Of a stretch of DNA of 64,000 bases, positions 56,745-64,000 are shown one piece after another. The notes under the pieces were generated by a model. That model was not told the DNA's origin and made no database searches. It saw only the letters and a list, made by a program, of their open reading frames with translations. The stretch is taken from NCBI GenBank assembly GCA_963540815.1, contig CAUTQY010000007.1, forward strand, positions 1 through 64,000. The letters are read 5' to 3'. Position numbers and translations under genes: made by a program. Each line of letters opens with the position of its first letter. Position 1 is the first letter of the stretch. Source of the DNA: Scybalousia_A sp963540815 (GTDB lineage Bacteria; Bacteroidota; Bacteroidia; Bacteroidales; P3).

Positions 56745-58928
56745 TTATACAAACACTTCTTGTTTTTTATTTTCTGATTCTACGGTTTTTATACTATCTT
56801 GTCCCAAATGTCTCGCAGGTAAGGGTTGCTCAAATTTATTTTGTGAGGCATTGATATAAAAACGTTTTGCCGCTTCTTTTTGACGAGCAATGGAAAAATT
56901 GCTTACACGTTTCATATAACCTATAATTCTTGTTAGAAAGTCTACATTATTTGAGCGACAATTAGGACATTCGTGTAAAAATCTTTTGTCTATGTGACCG
57001 CAATCATTACATATGGTATTTGGGATATTGAAAGTAAAATAATTACATCCTTCTTTTGCCGCTACTCTTAGTAATTGTCGGTATTGTGCTTGAGACAAAT
57101 GCTCCTCCATATTCATGTGCAGAGCCGAACCGCCGGTTAAATGTTCTATATATCTTTTGCCATGCAAACGCATCTTGTCCAAAACGTTCAAAGAATCATC
57201 CTCAACTATGTAAAAATAGGAGTTATAGCAATCTCTGAAAGTTTGATAACCGTCTTCTTTATCCCATTTGGCATGCTTTACTCCCACATTCTCTGCCGGT
57301 ATCATTTCACAATTAAACATCAGATCCTTGCTGCGATATTGTTTGTTGTGTTTTTCTACAATACCCAAAACTTCGGCAACAAATTTTTCATATTCGGGAT
57401 TGTCATTTATTTCCATACCGAGAAATTGAGCGGCTTCGACCAAACCATTCACACCTATTGTCAAATACTGTCGAGAAAGGTTTATGTATCCGGCTGTGAA
57501 CAAAGGTAACATACCCTTATTATAAAACATTTTGAGGTTTTCATTGTAACCCATCTGTACCTTGTGCATCAAATCCACTATTCCATCCAAATATTGCAAA
57601 TAATCCATACTCTCTTTTTGAGCATACTGTATACACCTGTTGAGGTTAATAGTAAGTACGGACTTGCTACCTGTGGATACTCCTCCTGCACCCAATGTAT
57701 AAGAAAAACCGTTATCCTGTATTTCATTTCTTAGTCTGCAACAAGAGGATAAAGAGTCTGCATTGTCTGATATGTAGGTAAAGAATGAATGACCTTCCGA
57801 GTACATTTCGGCAGTGAAATCTCCGTATTCCTTATCCAAAACGTCTCCGTCTTTCGTTAATAGGGCCATAGTCTCAACGGGGAAAGTCAATACGGTCTTT
57901 GTCCTTTCTTTGTTAAACCATTTCATAAAACGTTTTTGTAACCAAGACAGAGATTCCCAATTAGGTTTGCTACCGTCCGGGAAAATAAATTCTCCGAACA
58001 AACTCTCAAAATAATATCTGTCGTAATAAGAGACATTCCAAAACACTGCTTGAAAATTTCTTGCTCCGGTAGGTTGGTTTATACTATACACTATTTGCTC
58101 AAAACAATCACAAATAACTTTATCCAAAGACCTTTGTTTTTGAGATAAATCTACGACACGAGCAGGATTTAAATAATAATCTTCTCCGTACTCTTTACCT
58201 ATAAAATAGTTCATATACATAAGAAACTCGGGTGTAGCACAAGCACCGGACAACATACTGCTAACCATAAATACCATGTTTATAAAACCTCCGCAAAAAG
58301 ATTTTAGGTTTGTCGGTGCCTTGCTATTGCCTCCTATACTTTGCGTTCCGTTCAAAAGCCAAGGGTACATAGTTATACTGGCACAATAGTTAGCCAAAGA
58401 AGTTTCATCGTTCTTATATATAAAATGATGTTCCAAAAGATAAATGTAACGGTCGGAAAAATCCTTGCCGTACATTTCTTTTAGTCGGTCGGTAAGCAAT
58501 CTGCGATTTAGACGAATAAAGTTCTGTTTTGGCAACTCTCCTATAAGTGTTGCTATATTTTTGGATTCAACATTTGCGTTGGCATCAAATTTGGAGCCTG
58601 TTGCGGCATTTTCAGCGTTACAATAGTTTATTAGAAACTCCAATTTGTTTTTTACTTCCCTATCTTCCAAGTGTCGCTGACGATACAACATATAAGATTT
58701 GGCCACATTGAAATATCTTTCTGCCATTAGAGCCACCTCTACCTGATTTTGTATTTCTTCCACGGACATACCGTCCTTTATGTTTACTCTTGAAAGTATA
58801 TCCGTAAGGTCTGTCTCTGTTGCAAAACTACCAACCGAAAGAAAAGCTTTTTTTATGGCATTTTTGATTTTATCCAAAGAAAATATTTCTTGTTTTCCGT
58901 CTCTCTTCTTGATATGTATTGTACTCAT
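56745..58928 (-). CDS. nrdD: Anaerobic ribonucleoside-triphosphate reductase
   Basis: 727 aa. Reduces ribonucleotides to deoxyribonucleotides under anoxia. An N-terminal ATP-cone (residues 1-95, IKKRDGKQEIFSLDKIKNAI) gives allosteric control. The C-terminal zinc site is CNDCGHIDKRFLHECPNC, and the glycyl-radical region is RIIGYMKRVSN near residue 668. The GNSKAPTNLKSFCGG block near 200 is typical. With nrdG it marks an anaerobic or facultative lifestyle. Confidence 0.95.
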   Translation of the reverse strand: MSTIHIKKRDGKQEIFSLDKIKNAIKKAFLSVGSFATETDLTDILSRVNIKDGMSVEEIQNQVEVALMAERYFNVAKSYMLYRQRHLEDREVKNKLEFLINYCNAENAATGSKFDANANVESKNIATLIGELPKQNFIRLNRRLLTDRLKEMYGKDFSDRYIYLLEHHFIYKNDETSLANYCASITMYPWLLNGTQSIGGNSKAPTNLKSFCGGFINMVFMVSSMLSGACATPEFLMYMNYFIGKEYGEDYYLNPARVVDLSQKQRSLDKVICDCFEQIVYSINQPTGARNFQAVFWNVSYYDRYYFESLFGEFIFPDGSKPNWESLSWLQKRFMKWFNKERTKTVLTFPVETMALLTKDGDVLDKEYGDFTAEMYSEGHSFFTYISDNADSLSSCCRLRNEIQDNGFSYTLGAGGVSTGSKSVLTINLNRCIQYAQKESMDYLQYLDGIVDLMHKVQMGYNENLKMFYNKGMLPLFTAGYINLSRQYLTIGVNGLVEAAQFLGMEINDNPEYEKFVAEVLGIVEKHNKQYRSKDLMFNCEMIPAENVGVKHAKWDKEDGYQTFRDCYNSYFYIVEDDSLNVLDKMRLHGKRYIEHLTGGSALHMNMEEHLSQAQYRQLLRVAAKEGCNYFTFNIPNTICNDCGHIDKRFLHECPNCRSNNVDFLTRIIGYMKRVSNFSIARQKEAAKRFYINASQNKFEQPLPARHLGQDSIKTVESENKKQEVFV

Positions 58929-58983
58929 ATTGCTTTATTTGTTTTTATTTTTCAATAGGGATTCTTGTTTCGTTTAGAGATTA

Positions 58984-58991
58984 CAAAAGTA
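58984..58991 (-). promoter_or_regulatory. nrdD promoter -7 element
   Basis: Minus strand TACTTTTG, 55 nt before the ATG. A TTTG at 59007-59010 is only 15 nt away, closer than the usual spacing. Confidence 0.35.
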
Positions 58992-59178
58992 GTAAAAAAA
59001 CGACCGCAAATTTATTTTATTTTTCATTTATTTTTAAACACTACTTTGTTGATACCTATTCTTTATTTTAAAAATCAATATTTTAATTGGAATATTTTTT
59101 ACGGAGAGCAGAAAATTGTAAGATATTGCAACAAAGAGATAGTTAATAACGTTATTTTTCCTATAACATAAGAGAAAA

Positions 59179-60369
59179 ATGATAGAGGACGTACAAGCCA
59201 TAAAGAGAAAATTTGGTATTCTTGGTAATAATAAGGAATTGAACCGAGCTATAGAAGTAGCCTCCAAGGTTGCCATTACGGATATGAGTGTACTGGTCGT
59301 TGGAGAAAGCGGAGTGGGAAAAGAAGTTTTTTCAAAAATTATACATCAATGTAGTGCAAGAAAGCATAATAAATACATTGCCGTCAACTGTGGTGCAATA
59401 CCGGAAGGTACTATAGAAAGTGAACTTTTTGGTCACCTAAAAGGAGCCTTTACCAATGCAGACAGAGACCGTAAGGGGTATTTTGCAGAAGCAGACGGGG
59501 GAACAATATTTTTAGATGAGGTAGGAGAGTTGCCTATGAGTATGCAAGTAAAACTTCTTAGGGTTTTGGAATCCGGTGAGTTTCTTCCTGTGGGCTCTTC
59601 CAAAACCTCACACTGTGATGTTAGAATAGTTGCTGCGACAAATGTCAATCTTTCGGACGCAATAGACATAGGTAGATTTAGAGAGGATTTGTATTATAGA
59701 CTCAATCAGATTTCCATAACCATACCTCCATTGAGAGAAAGAAAGGATGATATCTATATGCTTTTTATGCGTTTTGCCGTAGACCAAGCGGAAAAATATC
59801 ACATTCCTCATATTTCTCTGACCGAAGATGCGAGAGAATATATAAAACAGTATGTATGGAAAGGAAATGTAAGACAACTAAAAAATATAGCAGAACAAAT
59901 CTCCATAGTGGAAACGTCACGCTCAATAGACGCCCAAACACTCAAAAGATATATTCCTATGGAGTCTTCTCTACCCGTTTTATTTGATGGCAAGAATGAC
60001 AACAGACAGCCTGACGATGCTCTTCAAATGATAGTACAAAACAAGAAGAATATAGATTCCATAAAGATGGAAGTGGAACAATTGAAAGAGGTGGTAAAAA
60101 CAATTCTTGCAAATGTAAATACATCCGCTACTCCTTTGATAGGCTCAGCCGAAGACAACAAACATAAAAATCACGAAGATATTATTGACATAGAAATAGG
60201 TAATGACCCAAATTTAAATATCGGTGATTTGAAGAAACAAGCCATAATTGATGCGTTGAGAAAACATAACGGCAAGAGAAAAGAAGCCGCAGAGGAACTC
60301 GGCATAAGTGACAGAACTCTATACAGAAAGATTATAGAATATGGTTTAAAAAACAGCAAAGATGTATAA
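59179..60369 (+). CDS. Sigma-54-dependent activator (AAA+ plus Fis HTH)
   Basis: 396 aa. Walker A GESGVGKE at residues 42-49, sigma-54 contact loop GAFTNA at 89-94 (usually GAFTGA), Walker B GGTIFLDEVGEL near 111-122, R fingers in REDLYYRLN, and a C-terminal Fis-type helix-turn-helix (AAEELGISDRTLYRKI). No receiver or sensor domain, so its control is by other means or level. The AsnA variant of the loop is, as far as I know, usual in Bacteroidota members of this group. Its stop overlaps aroA by 8 bp. Confidence 0.9.
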   Translation: MIEDVQAIKRKFGILGNNKELNRAIEVASKVAITDMSVLVVGESGVGKEVFSKIIHQCSARKHNKYIAVNCGAIPEGTIESELFGHLKGAFTNADRDRKGYFAEADGGTIFLDEVGELPMSMQVKLLRVLESGEFLPVGSSKTSHCDVRIVAATNVNLSDAIDIGRFREDLYYRLNQISITIPPLRERKDDIYMLFMRFAVDQAEKYHIPHISLTEDAREYIKQYVWKGNVRQLKNIAEQISIVETSRSIDAQTLKRYIPMESSLPVLFDGKNDNRQPDDALQMIVQNKKNIDSIKMEVEQLKEVVKTILANVNTSATPLIGSAEDNKHKNHEDIIDIEIGNDPNLNIGDLKKQAIIDALRKHNGKRKEAAEELGISDRTLYRKIIEYGLKNSKDV

Positions 60370-61618
60370 TATTGTTGTTTCAAAACAAAAAATTAATTAC
60401 TCGGAAATTATAACAATACCTATTCCTACCTCCAAAAGTATAAGTAACAGATTACTTATTATTAGGTATTTATCAAACAAAAAAGCGGATATAGAAAATT
60501 TGTCGGATAGTGGAGATACCTTGCTATTGAACGAGATAATTTCAGAGATAGAAAACGGCAAAAACAATAGTTTTTTTTGTAAAAACGCCGGCACTACGAC
60601 TCGTTTTCTTATTGCCTTGCTCAGTATAACCAAAGGTGTGTGGAGAGTGAGTGCGGATAAGAGAATGCAACAAAGACCAGTATTTGATTTGTTGAGGATT
60701 TTACAAGAGCTTGGAGCAAAGATTTCCTACCAAAGCAAAGAGAACCCATTTCCCATAATTATAAATGGAAGAGTTTTAACAAGTAAAAAAATATTCAAAA
60801 TAGAAAAACATCTTACAAGCCAGATAATTAGTGCTTTGCTTTTAATCTCTCCTCACATAAAGAACGGTTTGACTTTGCAGTTAAATCAAAATCAGGTTTC
60901 TTTTTCTTATATAAAACAAACAATAGCGTTGGCAAATCATTTTGGGGCAAAAATAGAAATAAGAGACAATACTATAATTTCTCAAGAGGCCGTTTATGAA
61001 TTTTGTAAAACAAGAGTAGGAAAAGATTTTTCTTCTTTGTGCTTTGTTTTATTATTCGTTTGTGTTGGTAAGCTTAAAGATGTTGTTATAGAAGATATAA
61101 AACCCGATTGTTTGCAAGGAGATTTTAAAGCAATAGAAATTTTCAAGGATTTCGGATTGGATGCAGATTTTAAGAATGGGAATTTGATGCTATCTTATAA
61201 TTCTTTGTTGTTTTATGGGAACAATACTTTTATATATGATTTAAAAGATACACCTGATATTTTTTTACCTTTAACCGTATGCATGTATTGTAAGGGTGTA
61301 GGGGGAAAAATATTCGGACTTTCCTCGCAGAGAAAAAAAGAATCCGATAGGTTGGAAAATATTACGAGAGAATTAAACAAACTGGGAAAAAGATGTTTTG
61401 TTGGGGATGACACTCTTATTATCGAATCTGGGAAAATACACGCAGGTACAAAACCGCAATTTAACTCATACAACGATCACAGAATCGTGATGTCTCTAAG
61501 TGTTGTTGCTATGGTTTGTGAGAATATATATTTTGATAATGTATATTGTGTGGAAAAATCTTGGACTTCTTTTTTTTGCGATGTATCAAAGTTAATAGAC
61601 TTTCGTCCTATTAATTAA
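60362..61618 (+). CDS. aroA: 3-phosphoshikimate 1-carboxyvinyltransferase (EPSP synthase), divergent
   Basis: 418 aa. Joins shikimate-3-phosphate and PEP in chorismate synthesis. Conserved: PTSKSISNRLL (Lys25, Arg30), NAGTTTRFL in place of NAGTAMRPL, MQQRPVFDLL, TSQIISALL, catalytic Asp in DTPDIFLPL, RKKESDRL with the Glu, and NDHRIVMSL. Every residue I expect to be catalytic is present, but the surrounding sequence is well away from typical AroA, including Phe after Arg in the TTRFL motif. Start overlaps the sigma-54 activator gene. Confidence 0.88.
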   Translation: MYNIVVSKQKINYSEIITIPIPTSKSISNRLLIIRYLSNKKADIENLSDSGDTLLLNEIISEIENGKNNSFFCKNAGTTTRFLIALLSITKGVWRVSADKRMQQRPVFDLLRILQELGAKISYQSKENPFPIIINGRVLTSKKIFKIEKHLTSQIISALLLISPHIKNGLTLQLNQNQVSFSYIKQTIALANHFGAKIEIRDNTIISQEAVYEFCKTRVGKDFSSLCFVLLFVCVGKLKDVVIEDIKPDCLQGDFKAIEIFKDFGLDADFKNGNLMLSYNSLLFYGNNTFIYDLKDTPDIFLPLTVCMYCKGVGGKIFGLSSQRKKESDRLENITRELNKLGKRCFVGDDTLIIESGKIHAGTKPQFNSYNDHRIVMSLSVVAMVCENIYFDNVYCVEKSWTSFFCDVSKLIDFRPIN

Positions 61619-61628
61619 AGTTTTTGTG

Positions 61629-61636
61629 TAAATTTG
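61629..61636 (+). promoter_or_regulatory. clpC promoter -7 element
   Basis: TAAATTTG, 46 nt before the clpC ATG and just after the aroA stop. Confidence 0.4.
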
Positions 61637-61682
61637 CATATTGTTTTTTTACTACTTTATAAAATTTGGGAGTATATACGAG

Positions 61683-64000
61683 ATGATGAAGAATTTGACC
61701 AAGAATGCTCAAGAAATTATCAAAAATGCTATAGATGAGGCTTATCGTTTGAACGGTTCGCAGATAAGTGTTGGGCATATAATATTGGGAATGTTGAGAA
61801 ATAAGACTTGTAGAGGTTTTCAAGTTATAAGTAATTTTGTAGAGGATATAGATACGTTTAAACGTCAAATAGAGGAAGTTATAGAAAAAGATACAAATTT
61901 TAAGGTACTGGACGAAGGTAAAAATAACATCCCTTTTTCGGAAACTTTTTCAAGGGTTTTGTTGCTCAGTAGTCTTGCTACTAAGGTAATTCAATCGCAA
62001 AAGATAGGTACCATACACATACTATTAGGTATTAGCAGGTTGCCAAAATCTCCGATAAAGGAAATTTTGGAAAATCATAATATTACTTATGATAATATTT
62101 TAAATCATTACAATATTATTAATAAAAATCACAATGTCGGTCACATAATAAATACGGAGAGTTTTGAAATAGTAATACCCGCAATAAACGTATCTCCGGT
62201 AAATAATGATGATACTGACAGAGAGGACAACAATTATCATAAAAAAAAGAAAAGCAAGACAAACAAAGAAGAGGATAATACTCCGTACTTAAATAATTTT
62301 GGAAAAAACTTATATTTGGCTGCTACCATGGGGAAATTGGACCCGGTTGTAGGCAGAGAAAGAGAAACCGACCGTATTATTCAAATACTTAGTAGAAGAA
62401 AGAAAAACAATCCCGTACTTATAGGAGAGGCAGGAGTGGGTAAGAGTGCCATAGTAGAGGGGATAGCCCAAAGAATAGCAAGCAAAAATATTCCTTATAC
62501 TCTTGCAAATAAGATAATTTATTCCTTAGACCTTGCCTCCGTTGTAGCCGGTACAAAATACAGAGGACAATTTGAAGAAAGATTAAAAGGACTTATATCC
62601 GAGTTGCAACGACATCCTGAAATAATAATATTTATAGACGAAATACATACAATAATAGGAGCAGGCGGTGCGGAGGGAAGTTTGGATGCTTCCAACATAT
62701 TGAAACCTGCCTTGGCACGCGGAGAGATACAATGTATAGGAGCTACGACCATGGAGGAGTATCGCAAGTATTTTGAAACGGATAAGGCCTTGGATAGACG
62801 ATTTCAAAAAATACGAATAGAGCCGGAAAGTATGGAGGAAAGTATAACCATATTGAATAATATAAAATCTACGTATGAAGATTTTCACAAGGTTAAATAT
62901 ACCCCACAAGCCATAGAGGCTTGTGTGAGGCTATCTCAAAGGTATATAACCGACAGATTTTTACCGGATAAAGCAATAGATGTATTAGACGAAGCGGGAG
63001 CAAAAGCACATGTGAAAAGTATCAAGTTGCCTCAAAAAATCTTGGCTTTGCAGCAAGAGATAGAAAGCATAAGAATGGAAAAAGAACGACATGTGCAGGC
63101 TCAAGAGTTTGAAAAGGCTAACGCAGTAAAGTATAGACTTACGGAGTTGGAGGAAAAACTAAAAAAGCAAATAGAAGGATGGAATAACAAAATAGCCGAC
63201 AATCCTATTCCCATAACCGAAGAAGACATAGCAAAGGTTGTAGCCAATATTACCGGCGTTGAGGTTAATAAAGTTTCAAAAGATGAAACACTCCGTTTGC
63301 TTAATATGGAGAACACTTTAAAACAAAAGGTAATAGGTCAGGATGACGCTATTACCAAGATATCCAAGGCGATAAGACGTTCAAGAACAGGTTTAAAGGA
63401 CCCTAATAGACCCATAGGTTCTTTTCTTTTTGTGGGAGCAACGGGTGTTGGCAAAACTTATTTGGCTAAGACTTTGGCAGAATATTTGTTTGATTCTCAG
63501 AAAAATCTTATCCGCATAGATATGAGTGAGTATATGGAGAAATTTTCCGTATCCAGATTAATAGGCGCACCTCCGGGATATGTGGGTTATGACCAGGCAG
63601 GACAACTGACCGAGGCGGCAAGGCAACATCCGTATTCAATAATACTTTTTGACGAAATAGAAAAAGCGCACAGAGATGTGTTTAATATTCTTTTGCAAAT
63701 ATTGGACGAGGGACATATTACGGATTCTCAAGGCAGGCAGGTGGATTTCAAAAATACGGTAATAATAATGACCTCAAACGTGGGGTCCAGAACACTACAA
63801 GATTTTGGTACGGGTGTGGGATTCTCCACAACTCACAAAGAAAATAGTATTAACGAACTTAATCAAAATGTCATAGATAAAGACATAAAAAAAACCTTTG
63901 CACCGGAGTTTCTTAATCGTATAGATGATGTTGTATTTTTTAACTCTCTCTCAGATAAGGAGTTGTTGCAAATAGTAGATTTGGAACTCAAAGGTTTGAG
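61683..64000 (+). CDS. clpC: ATP-dependent Clp protease ATP-binding subunit ClpC, 3' end missing
   Basis: 772 codons to the window edge, no stop reached. Starts MMKNLTKNAQEIIKNA (ATG at 61683, second in-frame ATG at 61686). N-terminal Clp repeat domain (residues 1-150), a poorly conserved linker to about 205, first AAA+ module with Walker A GEAGVGKSAIVEG near 245, a UVR-type motif (ERHVQAQEFEKANAVKYRLTELEEKL) near 463-490 that separates ClpC from ClpB, and second AAA+ with GATGVGKTYLAKT near 584. It unfolds substrates for ClpP. The N-terminal linker (residues about 150-205) is Asn- and charge-rich. Confidence 0.93.
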   Translation, partial: MMKNLTKNAQEIIKNAIDEAYRLNGSQISVGHIILGMLRNKTCRGFQVISNFVEDIDTFKRQIEEVIEKDTNFKVLDEGKNNIPFSETFSRVLLLSSLATKVIQSQKIGTIHILLGISRLPKSPIKEILENHNITYDNILNHYNIINKNHNVGHIINTESFEIVIPAINVSPVNNDDTDREDNNYHKKKKSKTNKEEDNTPYLNNFGKNLYLAATMGKLDPVVGRERETDRIIQILSRRKKNNPVLIGEAGVGKSAIVEGIAQRIASKNIPYTLANKIIYSLDLASVVAGTKYRGQFEERLKGLISELQRHPEIIIFIDEIHTIIGAGGAEGSLDASNILKPALARGEIQCIGATTMEEYRKYFETDKALDRRFQKIRIEPESMEESITILNNIKSTYEDFHKVKYTPQAIEACVRLSQRYITDRFLPDKAIDVLDEAGAKAHVKSIKLPQKILALQQEIESIRMEKERHVQAQEFEKANAVKYRLTELEEKLKKQIEGWNNKIADNPIPITEEDIAKVVANITGVEVNKVSKDETLRLLNMENTLKQKVIGQDDAITKISKAIRRSRTGLKDPNRPIGSFLFVGATGVGKTYLAKTLAEYLFDSQKNLIRIDMSEYMEKFSVSRLIGAPPGYVGYDQAGQLTEAARQHPYSIILFDEIEKAHRDVFNILLQILDEGHITDSQGRQVDFKNTVIIMTSNVGSRTLQDFGTGVGFSTTHKENSINELNQNVIDKDIKKTFAPEFLNRIDDVVFFNSLSDKELLQIVDLELKGL

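Noticed and set aside
59179..60369. GAFTNA instead of GAFTGA in the sigma-54 activator as a sign of a dead activator
   Set aside because: This variant appears usual in Bacteroidota members with this domain layout, and the Walker motifs, R fingers and HTH are intact.

Overview
The window comes from an AT-rich anaerobic member of the Bacteroidota, probably Bacteroidales. Four things support this. Promoters of the TTTG / TAnnTTTG type precede most transcription units. Three exported proteins carry type IX secretion (T9SS) sorting tails, two type A and one CHU_C/type B. An anaerobic ribonucleotide reductase pair (nrdD/nrdG) is present. Several gene families are typical of the phylum, such as DUF3127 and the GAFTNA-type sigma-54 activator. 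Ribosome binding sites are weak, as usual for the phylum. The species cannot be named from the sequence.

Layout. 1-4.7 kb: end of a cupin protein, uvrA (minus) and a DUF1858/DUF438/hemerythrin/PAS sensor-like protein. 5.2-24 kb: a surface-polysaccharide locus. It has rfbA, rfbB, a UDP-sugar dehydrogenase with unusual codon use, a phosphonate module (aepX split by a 7-bp duplication, aepY, a Fe-type alcohol dehydrogenase), a Wzx-type flippase, a LicD-type transferase, two GT4 enzymes and an EpsG-like polymerase. Two inserted cassettes follow (an AAA ATPase and a HEPN/MNT toxin-antitoxin pair), then a GT2, an epimerase, a terminator and a second flippase. tRNA-Gln(UUG) sits at 24.1 kb, followed by a geneless repeat cluster. 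25-29 kb (minus): transglutaminase-like protein, beta-barrel protein and a GT4 in one operon. 29.5-32 kb: S9 peptidase lipoprotein and a DUF3127 protein with an SSB-like tail. 32.3-35.8 kb: an IrtA/IrtB-like ABC pair. 35.9-36.8 kb: a second repeat cluster. 36.8-64 kb: mostly housekeeping and envelope genes (GT2 plus membrane protein, M23/LysM endopeptidase, VanZ-like, gcvH, S8 protease, FKBP lipoprotein, TIGR02757, TPR, gyrA, kdsA, Sua5-like, CHU_C protein, nrdG, nrdD, sigma-54 activator, aroA, and clpC running off the end).

How the genes fit together. The phosphonate genes predict PEP -> phosphonopyruvate -> phosphonoacetaldehyde -> 2-hydroxyethylphosphonate, then CMP activation by the cytidylyltransferase domain and LicD-dependent transfer onto the repeat unit made by the neighbouring glycosyltransferases. 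There is no aminotransferase gene for aminoethylphosphonate here. Activation and synthesis belong to one didomain protein in related gene families, but here a heptamer duplication puts the two halves in different frames. This could be a switch, a decay event or an assembly error.

The most unusual non-coding structure is a pair of 164-bp elements, at 24561-24724 and 36220-36383 in opposite orientation. They share an A-tract/T-tract scaffold but carry different 5-nt words in three slots, each word used directly or as its reverse complement. The other main accessory signal is the 27-bp start of a GT2 gene occurring three times around the ATPase and HEPN/MNT cassettes. The HEPN gene itself is cut short by one missing base in an A tract.
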